40,542 nt of DNA from a virus: positions 1-40,542 of the IMG/VR virus record IMGVR_UViG_3300037258_000612; one strand, given 5' to 3'. Positions 8,474 to 16,924 of this stretch are shown one piece after another (position 1 is the stretch's first letter; every line of letters begins with the position of its first letter). The notes beneath the pieces are model-generated. The model saw nothing but the letters and a program-made list of their open reading frames with translations. It did no database searches and had not been told where the DNA came from. Position numbers and translations under genes: made by a program.

Positions 8474-9043
8474 TTAATATCCTATTGCAAACCAGTAAAG
8501 TGTTACGTTCGTGCTGTTAACCTTAAATGTCACCTGAGTTTTGCTGACGCTAGCAACTGAGGCTACAACGCCATTTCCACTAGTGATCGCTTGTACTGAT
8601 GGGACTATACCTTGGTAGTTCAGAATAGTAAAATCAACTACATAAGTTGTTGCTGGCGATGAGAGAACGGCAGTTCCAAAATAAATGATCAATTGACCAA
8701 TTTGCAGAAAGTATCCTTGAGTATTGGGCGTAATATTTGGGATCATCGGGAAACTTAATGCACCTGCCGTAAAAAAGGGCAGTAAAAGCGTGTTGTAATT
8801 TCCTCTACTTTGTAGAGCCGTGTCGATGAGAGCTAAGGCATTTGTAGGGACAGTTTGATTGCCAGCCGCAGGTATAGAAACTCTTTTATGGTATCCATCT
8901 GTGTTACTTGCTGATCCAAAAGTCACATGATCTACCCCGACTATGGAGTTGATCGATCCAAAGTTCGTTAGCATTTGCCCTTGAGAGGTAGAAGGATTAT
9001 CTGTTCGTTGAGGGATTGCTGAATAATAAGAATATGAAGACAT
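8474..9043 (-). CDS. Tail-fibre-like protein with gp53-like C-terminus
   Basis: 189 aa. The N-terminus (SAIPQRTDNPSTSQGQM... VDHVTFG) and the end (FKVNSTNVTLYWFAIGY) match a common class of small phage fibre proteins; the terminal WxAIGY motif is typical of tail-fibre C-terminal beta domains that trimerise or bind receptor. Central part is beta-rich and contains FGTAV. AAGGTAAAAT precedes the ATG. It lies between the adaptor and the tail hub, so the product probably attaches there. Confidence 0.65.
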   Translation of the reverse strand: MSSYSYYSAIPQRTDNPSTSQGQMLTNFGSINSIVGVDHVTFGSASNTDGYHKRVSIPAAGNQTVPTNALALIDTALQSRGNYNTLLLPFFTAGALSFPMIPNITPNTQGYFLQIGQLIIYFGTAVLSSPATTYVVDFTILNYQGIVPSVQAITSGNGVVASVASVSKTQVTFKVNSTNVTLYWFAIGY

Positions 9044-9051
9044 ATTTTACC

Positions 9052-10239
9052 TTAAGTTGATGGCGAACCACTGCCAGTAAAGTTGTTTTGACCTTGTAGA
9101 TCGCTAAAGATCGTGCCTGTTCGGGTAGAGGTGAACTGCCTTTGACTCCTTTTCCAAACGAGCGTCTCTTGTTCTTTGAACAAAGGTTCGTAGAAAGCGA
9201 ATTGCTCATTGTCGCCCTGATCGCTCAAAATCTTACGAGCAGCTCCTCTAGCGATATATTCAGCCATGTAGCCAAACGGGATTGCTTGGGCGGAGTTTAA
9301 AAACGCTGCGGGGGTTAAATAGCAATCAAGCTCGATGAGATATTGAACATTGGGAGGAGGGCGGATCGTGATAGTGTTGTTATACATCAAAACTGCTCTT
9401 GGCAACCCTTGTTCATAAAAGTAAGAACTGACATTGATATTGCTACCTGCTTGAACGCCTTTTGGAAAAGTTACGTTAAGAATCCCATTTTGATAGTCGA
9501 CAGTGTTGGTAGTGGTATCGTAGACTCCAAGTGATCTGCTAGAAGGAGTGTTTGCCAATGGGTTCATTAGGAGGCCAAACTGTTGATTATTCATCAAGAA
9601 CTGGCCACTATCCCAAATCGTCATTTGGCTACTATCTGTAGCTGTTGCATTGATGATGATTCCAGGGCGAATAGAAGTGATGGGAATGGTAGGAATTGGG
9701 GCAGATAAGGTTAAACTTTGAGTGACCAATGTGTTTGTAATGATCGGATCAATGGTCGATCCACTCATTATGATTCCAGTGATATCCATATGACCCGCAA
9801 GGGCAGGGAAAAGAGGTAAGGGCAGCGAATAGGTTGTCCCTCCATTGCCAATACCAGCGGGGATTAATTGTTGTATATAGTTCGGCCAGATGTTCCAAAA
9901 GGATCGTTTTTCTGTATAGAATGGGATTTGTATACCATTAGCTTCAGCACCTTGTAAAAAACCTTGATAGACAGGATATTGGCCTACGACATCTCCTCCT
10001 GGCTCTGTTGGGTCATAGAATTGGTTAACACCATACAAAGGCATGTTGTAGGAATCTATGCCAGGGGTTGTAGAGAAAATGTATTGGCTCTTTAAATCGA
10101 ATAACTGAATGCGAGCATCAACGTCTGAAATCCAAAAGCGGTTAATGTAGTCGATGATTAAATCATCAGAGAGCGACGTATTAGATGGTGTCTTAACGAT
10201 ACGTCGGACATATGTAATGATGTCGCTCAATAAAAACAT
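9052..10239 (-). CDS. Head-tail adaptor (P22 gp4 / T7 tail tubular A-like)
   Basis: 395 aa. The N-terminal helical part (SDIITYVRRIVKTPSNTSLS then DDLIIDYINRFWISDVDARIQ) and the C-terminal helical part (YIARGAARKILSDQGDNEQF, YEPLFKEQETLVWKRS) are the two halves of the adaptor fold that docks beneath the portal. A beta-rich insertion occupies about residues 110-290. GGAG precedes the ATG at 10239, which overlaps the previous gene's stop by one base. Placement between capsid genes and tail hub agrees. Confidence 0.72.
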   Translation of the reverse strand: MFLLSDIITYVRRIVKTPSNTSLSDDLIIDYINRFWISDVDARIQLFDLKSQYIFSTTPGIDSYNMPLYGVNQFYDPTEPGGDVVGQYPVYQGFLQGAEANGIQIPFYTEKRSFWNIWPNYIQQLIPAGIGNGGTTYSLPLPLFPALAGHMDITGIIMSGSTIDPIITNTLVTQSLTLSAPIPTIPITSIRPGIIINATATDSSQMTIWDSGQFLMNNQQFGLLMNPLANTPSSRSLGVYDTTTNTVDYQNGILNVTFPKGVQAGSNINVSSYFYEQGLPRAVLMYNNTITIRPPPNVQYLIELDCYLTPAAFLNSAQAIPFGYMAEYIARGAARKILSDQGDNEQFAFYEPLFKEQETLVWKRSQRQFTSTRTGTIFSDLQGQNNFTGSGSPST

Positions 10240-10814
10240 TAGAATGCTCCACTTAATGGTCTAGCATCGAGACGGTGCTTGACGGTTTCGGCCACCATGT
10301 CGGTGAAGTATCCAGAGGAAACTCCATCTCCGCCACCAGTGATCCTTGGGTCTTGAGCAACGTATCGGACATACTTACATTGAGAGATCTGCTTTGCGAG
10401 TAGCCTTGGGATGTAGATAGGTTTATTAGAAGGTAGAATCCAGAAATGAGCAGGATCCCCAGCATATCGCTTTGTCCACGTCTCGATCTTTTCCCCTACA
10501 ATCTCATTATTCTCTACTACGCATTTCACATATTCCCAGTCATGCTCCCAAGCTTTGCGATACTGTTCATTGAACTTTTCTTTGGAAGCGATGGATCTAG
10601 CAGGCTTGATATACAAGGCATCTGCGTACTTGGCCTCTTTTGTCGATAGCTTGGTTTGGGGTTCGGTTTCTACATCTTTTGTACGATCAAAAGGGTCTAA
10701 TTTTTTTAACTGATTTTGGTACTCTTCAAATCGAACCTCAGCTTTATCAAGTTCTTTTTGCGCCTCAGAATTAACCTTGGGCCTCTCCATTTCTTTAGGT
10801 GCATCTTTTGCCAT
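10239..10814 (-). CDS. Virion-region hypothetical protein
   Basis: 191 aa. Charged, helical N-terminus (Lys/Glu-rich, residues 1-75) and a more compact C-terminal half with FWILPSNKPIYIPRLLAKQI and a GGGDGVSSGYF loop. GAGGAAAT precedes the ATG. Proteins of this type occur beside head-tail connector genes in podovirus-like genomes, but I cannot name the family; a connector or portal-associated role is inferred from position only. Confidence 0.6.
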   Translation of the reverse strand: MAKDAPKEMERPKVNSEAQKELDKAEVRFEEYQNQLKKLDPFDRTKDVETEPQTKLSTKEAKYADALYIKPARSIASKEKFNEQYRKAWEHDWEYVKCVVENNEIVGEKIETWTKRYAGDPAHFWILPSNKPIYIPRLLAKQISQCKYVRYVAQDPRITGGGDGVSSGYFTDMVAETVKHRLDARPLSGAF

Positions 10815-10820
10815 ATTTCC

Positions 10821-11285
10821 TCATGTTGTATAGGGTGATGTGTTTTGGAACGTGCCAGGAATGGTAGTCAGGAGGGTGACAGCCGCAAGTCCTGGGACAT
10901 TCGAGTTATTAAATCTATTTATTGTCGTATTGCCAGTATTCAGATCGCCAATAGCAACGATCTGTGGCGGAGTGGGTCCATAAGCGGGATTAGTGATGAA
11001 TGGGCTAAATCCGATGGAGTTGATGTTTACTGCAACTTGGCTACTTGATGGTAGGGCCGTGACAAAGCCCGTCATTTCATCTAACTGTTGAGAGCCATAA
11101 CTTTCAGGAATAACGAACCTAACTTCTTGGCCAATTGTGTAATTAAAGCTAGATGCGATGGAGACAACGGTGGAACTGCCAAGAGTAATACCTGTGATCG
11201 TAAAAACGCGCGGTTCAAAATAATCTGGCATGATCGGAGGGTTATTGAATGCTGGCGTAGGGCCAATGAAAGGATAACCTGCCAC
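10821..11285 (-). CDS. Virion protein with beta-domain shared with the capsid-proximal protein
   Basis: 154 aa from a GTG at 11285 preceded by AGAGGAG. Residues about 47-115 (YTIGQEVRFVIPESYGSQQL then VAVNINSIGFSPF and PPQIVAIGDLNTG) align with the C-terminal domain of the 374-aa protein at 11376-12500 (YVVGQEIAFRIPSVYGTTGL, VCNIDSSAFSAF, MPQVVAVGDVNSG), so the two genes share a duplicated domain. It lies just below a terminator hairpin. Probably a decoration or minor head protein. Confidence 0.65.
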   Translation of the reverse strand: MAGYPFIGPTPAFNNPPIMPDYFEPRVFTITGITLGSSTVVSIASSFNYTIGQEVRFVIPESYGSQQLDEMTGFVTALPSSSQVAVNINSIGFSPFITNPAYGPTPPQIVAIGDLNTGNTTINRFNNSNVPGLAAVTLLTTIPGTFQNTSPYTT

Positions 11286-11333
11286 AAAGCTCCTCTATTT
11301 ATTACTTGATAGTACTAAAGATTTTATTTACCC

Positions 11334-11369
11334 GAAAGATAAATGGGCTAAGGGGAAAACCCCTAGCCC
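11334..11369 (-). terminator. Intrinsic terminator after the capsid gene pair
   Basis: On the minus strand GGGCTAGGGG, a TTTT loop and CCCCTTAGCCC form a strong stem with one bulge, followed by ATTTATCTTT. It lies just after the 374-aa gene and would separate the highly needed capsid transcript from the downstream tail genes. Confidence 0.75.
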
Positions 11370-11375
11370 AAAGAA

Positions 11376-12500
11376 TTAATACGAAAGGTCGTAATAGGTC
11401 GCAGTCCAAATATAAGTACTGGAAGCGGTCAGAAGAGTTGCGCTCGACTGAACGGCACCTGCACCGTTTTGGATGATGAAACCTTGGTTTGTGTTATTCA
11501 CAAACGCACCTTGAATAGCAGGACCATTGATCGTAGCTGCTCCCCCAGTATAAGTTGGGAAAGATGGGCTAGGATACAATGCACCACCGCTATAAGGAGC
11601 ACCACCACTATTAACATCGCCTACAGCAACAACTTGAGGCATTTGTAGACCTGGAACAGAGGCAACCGTTTGGTTGGTGTTAAAGGCTGAGAATGCACTT
11701 GAGTCGATGTTGCATACGAATATGTTGTTGGCAGTAACCGCCGTTACATATCCGTAAATTGGCGAACCAGGAATGATGACATTAGGCAGAGAGTTCAGTC
11801 CAGTAGTTCCATAAACTGATGGAATCCTGAACGCAATCTCTTGACCAACGACATAATTATGATCCGTGGTTGTTGTGATAGTAGTAGTCGTACCAGTTGC
11901 AATTTCACTGATAAAGTTTACACCTGGCAAATACAAGTATGGATTCAATACCTGTCTAACATAAGCACCCGAAGGATTGCCCGAGAGAGCTGTGTAGTTA
12001 GATTGGTTAGTGTTCCAATTGATTGAAAATGAAGATGAATTTACTACAGTGATCGTAAACGGCATGTTCGACAATTGCGGCATACCAGTTGTTGAAGACT
12101 GATACAAACCTTCCAAGATAACTACTTGGCCTGTTGCTAAAGTATTAGCAGCAGAGGTGCTTACAACAGCAGGTGATGCTTTTGTAATACCGTTGATTTG
12201 CAATTGAGGGCCTAGTTGTAACGAAAGTGCGCCAGCATAAGTACTAACACCTTGAGTAGTATAGTCAACAGCTAGATTCCATGGGGCGCTAGCAGCAGAA
12301 ATGTACTCAAATGCGGTGTTGTTCTGTCCCATTGCAATATCCCACCATGCGCGGGCGACTGCAAATTGAGAAGGAGCACTGAATGCGGTGTAGTTTAAAA
12401 GCTCTACACGTTGTGGTTGATACGGAAGATTGACTCTTACATAGGTAGGAGTCCCAGAAGTAACAAAACTTCCTCTTGCGATTTTTGAATATTCAGCCAT
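11376..12500 (-). CDS. Capsid-proximal structural protein with two beta domains
   Basis: 374 aa. An N-terminal segment (ARGSFVTSGTPTYVRVNLPYQ) is followed by a domain at about residues 100-170 (INGITKASPAVVS, GQVVILEG, MPFTITVVNSSSFSI) that matches the repeated domain of the tail hub, and by a second domain (about 200-285) shared with the 154-aa protein at 10821. AAGGAG lies before the ATG. Gene order (directly after the major capsid gene and before a terminator) suggests a decoration, head-fibre or head-completion protein expressed at capsid level. No enzymatic motif. Confidence 0.65.
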   Translation of the reverse strand: MAEYSKIARGSFVTSGTPTYVRVNLPYQPQRVELLNYTAFSAPSQFAVARAWWDIAMGQNNTAFEYISAASAPWNLAVDYTTQGVSTYAGALSLQLGPQLQINGITKASPAVVSTSAANTLATGQVVILEGLYQSSTTGMPQLSNMPFTITVVNSSSFSINWNTNQSNYTALSGNPSGAYVRQVLNPYLYLPGVNFISEIATGTTTTITTTTDHNYVVGQEIAFRIPSVYGTTGLNSLPNVIIPGSPIYGYVTAVTANNIFVCNIDSSAFSAFNTNQTVASVPGLQMPQVVAVGDVNSGGAPYSGGALYPSPSFPTYTGGAATINGPAIQGAFVNNTNQGFIIQNGAGAVQSSATLLTASSTYIWTATYYDLSY

Positions 12501-12511
12501 GACATTTCTCC

Positions 12512-13471
12512 TTAGTTACCACTGCGTGTGCAGAGTAGGTTTCTAATAGCCGTGTCTTGAGTGATGGCTTGAGCTTGAGCAAACTTGACCGCTAAGGTCG
12601 CGTTCTGTGCAAGCATACCGCTGTAGTATGGGTCACGATAAATCAGGTTCATGGAAAAACCATCCTGATTGATGTGAGTGACCGCCTGTTTACCAACGAC
12701 TGCGTTGTAATACACATCGCGTGAGTTAGCAGAGGCCATACGGGCAACGGGAGCTTCTGAGCTAGTTAGGATACGGATGTTGTATACGTTTCCATACTCA
12801 CTCGGAAGAGCCGAACTATTGGTCGGATAGTTCCATTGGTTCAAGAAACCTGAACCTGTCAAGCTATCAAAATCAGGTTGAAGTTCAGTTGAACTCAACA
12901 TGAAATAACTCGAGCGCACAGGCCCGGTCCCAAAACGATCCATGCCTTCGATGCCAGACATAAATTTGTAGGCGTTGTTGGTATCGAGCGTGGCTGCAAC
13001 TAACGAAAAGTCAGAGACTCCCAAGTTAGTTGGGTTGTCCATATTGGCCCCGCCAGCGGCGAAAATTTGAGATGCGGCAGAAACGATATAATCTCTGAGG
13101 ATCAAATCTTCTGCTTGTCTCATTGCTACTGCGAGACGTTCTGATACCCAAGCGAGAACGCCTTCCTGATCTTGCAGGATGACTTGCTCGTTGATAATAC
13201 AGCCTGTACCGAAGAAAGCCATTTGTGCATCGATGATGTCTCTTTGAGGAACTTGTGCAGGAGGATCGATACCACTGTTGCCCAACTGTACAGTTGGTGG
13301 TTGAAGTGCGCGTGGACGCATGAAACGGCAGGTTGTACCCCCGTTAACAGGCATAGACACTTTGTCGCAAATCAAAATGTTATTCATTGTTGGCGTAGGC
13401 ACATACAACATCGCAGGCGCGAGCGACTGCAAGATCATAGGGCCTAGATTGCCAGTACTAGTAATTGACAT
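12512..13471 (-). CDS. Major capsid protein (HK97-fold, N4 gp56-like)
   Basis: 319 aa. Features fit major capsid proteins of the N4 gp56/P22 coat type: early FMRPRALQPPTVQ, a helix with EGVLAWVSERLAVAMRQAEDLILRD split by short turns, GVSDFSLVAATLDTNNAYKF (A-domain helix) and late GKQAVTHINQDG plus AQAQAITQDTAIRNLL near the C-terminus. GGAG precedes the ATG. It follows scaffold in transcription order, although the SPFH gene interrupts the pair on the opposite strand. The 230-nt leader and the terminator after the next gene suggest separate high-level expression. Family assignment is by recognition of pattern, not alignment. Confidence 0.75.
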   Translation of the reverse strand: MSITSTGNLGPMILQSLAPAMLYVPTPTMNNILICDKVSMPVNGGTTCRFMRPRALQPPTVQLGNSGIDPPAQVPQRDIIDAQMAFFGTGCIINEQVILQDQEGVLAWVSERLAVAMRQAEDLILRDYIVSAASQIFAAGGANMDNPTNLGVSDFSLVAATLDTNNAYKFMSGIEGMDRFGTGPVRSSYFMLSSTELQPDFDSLTGSGFLNQWNYPTNSSALPSEYGNVYNIRILTSSEAPVARMASANSRDVYYNAVVGKQAVTHINQDGFSMNLIYRDPYYSGMLAQNATLAVKFAQAQAITQDTAIRNLLCTRSGN

Positions 13472-13701
13472 CTGTCAACTCCAATGTACGGTTAAAAATC
13501 TTGTTTTATTCTTGGCGAAAGAACTTTACGCCTGCCTATGGTGAGTAGACTTACACCTGCCGTTGCGAGTGGCAATACGCGAATCAGATAACGGACTGAT
13601 GGCCGATGATTCATTTATATAAAATATTTGAATTAAAGAAAAGTATACGGATTGTATTGAATAGATTATTCCCTTAACTTAATCCCAATTTTTGGAGACT
13701 T
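13472..13701. promoter_or_regulatory. Divergent leader region between capsid and SPFH genes
   Basis: 230 nt without a gene. On the minus strand the capsid leader contains three successive small hairpins: TGCC/GGCA, GGTG/CACC, and GGCG..AAG/CTT..CGCC, the last around 13513-13531. An AT-rich segment at 13610-13680 could hold promoters for both directions, but no pair of boxes is convincing. GGAG sites serve both flanking genes. Confidence 0.45.
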
Positions 13702-14958
13702 ATGGAAAAAGAATTCATGTTTGTAAAGCGTCATTGGAAGAAGATTGCGATATGTGTTTCTGGGTTATTTCTGTGGTTCTACTCACTTGGTAGCAATGAC
13801 GATCAAACATGGCTTATCGTTCAGTATCCATGGGGATCAGTGAAAGTGATCGATACGCCAGGGATGTTTTTAAGATCAGGAGCCTCTTGTTGGTATTACC
13901 CTAGGAACTGGCAAGTTGAATATGACAGAGAGCATGCTTTCAAAGTGGTATTTAATGATGGTGGCAGTGCAACCATGAATGCGATGGTGAGGTTTTCATC
14001 TCCTTTGACCATTGATGGCAAGCGTCGATTCCATCAACTCTTTGGCGGTAGCGAAGTGGCCGTTGAAGCCGCTGTTTGGGCGCACCTCTCCGATGCCATG
14101 AAATCATCTGGCCCTGTAATGTCCGCCTCTGAGCATCAATCCGCAAGACGAGGTGAATTCACCGCATTGGTTCAAGATCAGTTGCAAAAGGGTCTTTTTG
14201 AAATGAAAAGAATCAGTAAGGTATTGCAAGATCAATTCGACGATAAAGGCAAAGCAATCACTGTATACGCAACAGAAGTTGTAATGGAGGAAAACAGTGC
14301 CAATCCTAAGATATCTCGTACCTCTCCTCTTACCGATTTTGGTATTATTATCACTCAATTTTCTATTACGGACGTGGTTTACGACGAGCAAACCCAAAGA
14401 CAGTTCGCACAGAAGAAAGAAGCATTCCTCTCTGCCGAAGGATCAAAAGCCCAACGAGAGAAAGAAGTCCAAGAACGATTGATGGTTGAAGAGCGAGGCA
14501 GACGCGAGAAAGCCGAGACTGAGTCTATGGCATTACGTCAAAAGGCAGAAGCGGTTATCAAAGCTCAACGTGAGAAAGAGGTTGAGGAGTTGAATGCTGC
14601 TAAACGATTGGCGGTAGCTCAACTTCACAAACAAGAGGCTGAAACAGTGGCTTTGCAACAACTTGAAGTAGCAAGACTTGCCTTTCAAACAGCCAAAGAA
14701 CAAGCGGAAGCACAGATTTTGTTAGCCACAGCAGCGAATAAAACTCTTACTCTTGGCGGTGGTCTATCAGATAAAGACTATGGATTAGCCACAATCGAGA
14801 AAGAAAAAGCTATTGGCGTAGCCGCAGAACTTGCAAAGATCAAAGTCCCCAACTTCATTATATCAGGGACTCAAGGCAATGGTTCTACTGAGTCCCTTTT
14901 AAACATGGTCTTGATGAAGAAGTTAGGGATTCTTCCTGAATCAGATCCTAAGCCGTGA
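13702..14958 (+). CDS. Membrane-anchored SPFH/band 7 (prohibitin-like) protein
   Basis: 418 aa. One N-terminal transmembrane segment (about residues 14-30, IAICVSGLFLWFYSLG) precedes an SPFH domain (about 40-245; includes VKVIDTPGMFLRSG, ATMNAMVRFSSPL, and FGIIITQFSITDVVYDEQ) and a long Ala/Glu/Gln/Lys coiled coil (about 245-365). The C-terminal tail carries VPNFIISG and SLLNMVLMKKLG, as in prohibitin-like proteins. Such proteins form large ring or cage assemblies on the inner membrane and modulate proteases such as FtsH. GGAGACTT precedes the ATG. The gene lies on the opposite strand between capsid and scaffold genes and its end overlaps the scaffold end by 18 nt. Role in the phage is unknown: membrane remodelling, protection from host proteolysis or an assembly platform are possible. 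Confidence 0.8.
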   Translation: MEKEFMFVKRHWKKIAICVSGLFLWFYSLGSNDDQTWLIVQYPWGSVKVIDTPGMFLRSGASCWYYPRNWQVEYDREHAFKVVFNDGGSATMNAMVRFSSPLTIDGKRRFHQLFGGSEVAVEAAVWAHLSDAMKSSGPVMSASEHQSARRGEFTALVQDQLQKGLFEMKRISKVLQDQFDDKGKAITVYATEVVMEENSANPKISRTSPLTDFGIIITQFSITDVVYDEQTQRQFAQKKEAFLSAEGSKAQREKEVQERLMVEERGRREKAETESMALRQKAEAVIKAQREKEVEELNAAKRLAVAQLHKQEAETVALQQLEVARLAFQTAKEQAEAQILLATAANKTLTLGGGLSDKDYGLATIEKEKAIGVAAELAKIKVPNFIISGTQGNGSTESLLNMVLMKKLGILPESDPKP

Positions 14959-15609
14959 TTTAAGTTCCTGCATCTTCTTATATGCAGACTCTTGCCCTGT
15001 CTTGCTAAAGTCACTCTGACCAGCATAGGGAGGGTTGCCAGTGGTCGGCTGGAAATAATAAGGGTTACGCTGGTTCTTATTCACAGTGTCTTGGATCGAT
15101 TCTTTTGGTTCTTCTTTCTTATGTAAGTTCAAAGCCTTGATCTGATGGTAGACAGCCTTTTGTTGCTCGAAGCCTTTGGGCAGTTTGGTAAGTCCTTCCG
15201 CAACTTCTGGATGCCTTTCAGCGAGCTTGAGGATGTTTTCTTCTTTAAGAATCTCGTTAAAGTCGCTATTGGTTTTGAGGAAGTTGGCCTCTCTTTCAGC
15301 ACTCAAAGCTTTCTGCACTTCATTTTGTACAAGATCGGCTGTATTCTGGTTTACTTTTTGGCCAAACTGGTTTAGTTTTTTGTTTAACCTTTTGGTGTCA
15401 ACATATGGTTCATCGTATTCGTCCTCCTGATCCTCGCTTTGAGATGCTCCTTGCTTTTGGGAAAGCTCTAATTGCTTTGCTCTGTCTTCTGCTTGGAGCC
15501 GCAATTGTCTTTCTTGCTCTAACTGCTTGCGGAGTTTGTCGAAGTTGAGATCTTTTTGATCTTGCTTTGGTGATTCTTGGATTTGGTCTTGTTTGATTTC
15601 TGATGACAT
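14941..15609 (-). CDS. Capsid scaffolding protein
   Basis: 222 aa, highly charged and Gln/Glu/Lys-rich. A coiled coil covers about residues 22-55 (KLRKQLEQERQLRLQAEDR), an acidic linker follows, and a helical region (about 70-165) leads to a short basic C-terminus (YKKMQELKSRLRI), the usual capsid-binding end of scaffold proteins. It precedes the major capsid gene in reading direction and follows the portal, the classic portal-scaffold-capsid order, here interrupted by opposite-strand genes. A Shine-Dalgarno-like AAGGTAAT lies before the ATG. Confidence 0.68.
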   Translation of the reverse strand: MSSEIKQDQIQESPKQDQKDLNFDKLRKQLEQERQLRLQAEDRAKQLELSQKQGASQSEDQEDEYDEPYVDTKRLNKKLNQFGQKVNQNTADLVQNEVQKALSAEREANFLKTNSDFNEILKEENILKLAERHPEVAEGLTKLPKGFEQQKAVYHQIKALNLHKKEEPKESIQDTVNKNQRNPYYFQPTTGNPPYAGQSDFSKTGQESAYKKMQELKSRLRI

Positions 15610-15662
15610 ATTACCTTTGCCGTAACGCTGGCTTGCGATTTAAAGGTTTTTGACTTAGATTA

Positions 15663-15845
15663 ATGAAAAATTTTACTTTATGGCAATATAAAATGGAATT
15701 GAGCATATTTTCACCACCAGGAACTTACTTTTCTAAATGCTTTAATTGTGGCAATCCTTGTATTAAATTTATTGGAGAAGAACCAGGGAATTGCATCTGG
15801 TGCAATGTTAACTTTGATGAGGATGTGAGAAATGAAGATCAATAG
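15663..15845 (+). CDS. Small zinc-ribbon protein
   Basis: 60 aa. CFNCGNPC and CIWC supply two CxxC knuckles of a zinc ribbon in the C-terminal half. The start is uncertain: ATG at 15663 has no ribosome site, nor has the internal ATG before ELSIFSPPG. The coding frame overlaps the next gene by 14 nt, suggesting coupled translation. Probably a small DNA- or protein-binding factor. Confidence 0.5.
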   Translation: MKNFTLWQYKMELSIFSPPGTYFSKCFNCGNPCIKFIGEEPGNCIWCNVNFDEDVRNEDQ

Positions 15846-16326
15846 ACTCGATGCCCATGATAGACTCCAACACTTCACCAAACAATCATTTAACATTGCT
15901 GAATGTTGCCAAGACCTCATCAATAAACGACCCTTTGGCGACCATGCCTTCTACATCTTTGCCCACGCCCGTACTGATGACGATGGAGTGACCAAACGGC
16001 TCATATGGCAACCTAGACTCACTAAGCCTAAGCCTGAATCAAACTCGATGCTATTCAAAGCATATCCTGGCCAAGATACGATCAAAGTCATTTGGATGAT
16101 TCCAGCTCGTGAGTTATGGGAACAGTTTGAGAAAGGTAAGCTCACTGAGAATCAACTTGTTTCTGAATCGATCTATGATTACCGCCATAACAGTAAAAAG
16201 CTTGAAGAACGTGAAGATGATGACCTAACGGATGAAGAAATAGACCAGATTTACCGCGATATCAGTAAAACTGCTAAGGGAAATAAGATTCTTTCAGAAT
16301 TCGGGATGATCAAACCACTGATTTAG
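15832..16326 (+). CDS. Conserved-looking phage hypothetical protein
   Basis: 164 aa, MKINRLDAHDRLQHF. Contains a compact alpha/beta core (GDHAFYIFAHARTDDDG, RLIWQPRLTKPKPE, IKVIWMIPARELW) and an acidic helical tail (EEREDDDLTDEEIDQIYRD). GAGG stands before the ATG. The IWMIPARELW segment is of a kind I associate with phage proteins coded near portal genes, but I cannot name the family. It converges on the minus gene at 16294 with 33 nt of overlap. Confidence 0.65.
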   Translation: MKINRLDAHDRLQHFTKQSFNIAECCQDLINKRPFGDHAFYIFAHARTDDDGVTKRLIWQPRLTKPKPESNSMLFKAYPGQDTIKVIWMIPARELWEQFEKGKLTENQLVSESIYDYRHNSKKLEEREDDDLTDEEIDQIYRDISKTAKGNKILSEFGMIKPLI

Positions 16327-16524
16327 GTGGGGTTCCGATCTGCTTTCTTGATACTGGTATGTATCCCAAGGTATCGTCTCGCATTCGTCCCATGGGCTGC
16401 TTAAAACCCGTACCATAATGATCCCCCATACCAAAACGAGTAGGGCTAGTATGAGCTTCATGATCCCTAGTCCTATTTTTCGGAAGCGATTGCGTCTTTC
16501 CTGGTCGCAGTGGGAACATTTCAC
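16294..16524 (-). CDS. Small membrane protein with CxxC N-terminus
   Basis: 76 aa from a GTG at 16524 that overlaps the previous stop as GTGA. MKCSHCDQERRNR carries a CxxC pair and positive charges; residues about 19-42 are one transmembrane segment (LGIMKLILALLVLVWGIIMV); the tail is polar. Orientation rules would put the CxxC end in the cytoplasm. Function unknown; its last 33 nt overlap a convergent gene. Confidence 0.5.
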   Translation of the reverse strand: MKCSHCDQERRNRFRKIGLGIMKLILALLVLVWGIIMVRVLSSPWDECETIPWDTYQYQESRSEPHLNQWFDHPEF

Positions 16525-16787
16525 CGAGGTCCTATTTTTACGTTTAACTCGACATTGTCCTTCTCAGGGTCGAAAGCAAATGCCTTTTGCGGAATTGGTC
16601 CACTTGCAGGACCAGAGGCTTTTTCTTTACCTACAGGCTGACGGAAGCCAACACCATGGCCATCGCCCGCACACATGAACCGACCAGTTGTGGCCTGTTC
16701 CTTAGTAGGGTCGTGGAAAGGGACTTGTTCCTTACGTGGGCCTCTAGCTTCAATCGGATCTTTGAATGGAGTTTTGAGAAATTGCAT
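16521..16787 (-). CDS. Small hypothetical protein
   Basis: 88 aa. AAAGGAGAACT precedes the ATG. Polar, Pro- and Gly-rich; contains FMCAGDGHGVGFRQPVGK and ends NVELNVKIGPR. Low predicted order; no family known to me. Overlaps the following GTG start by 4 nt. Confidence 0.6.
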   Translation of the reverse strand: MQFLKTPFKDPIEARGPRKEQVPFHDPTKEQATTGRFMCAGDGHGVGFRQPVGKEKASGPASGPIPQKAFAFDPEKDNVELNVKIGPR

Positions 16788-16924
16788 AGTTCTCCTTTAA
16801 AATTTGGGTTTGGATTTTCAATCCTATGGTCAACCCTACACCTCTGTCTCTGCACGGCTCATGCTTACGGGCGAAACAGGAACCACCGTCTAAATTGAGC
16901 GGGTATTTCCACTCACGTGGCCAT

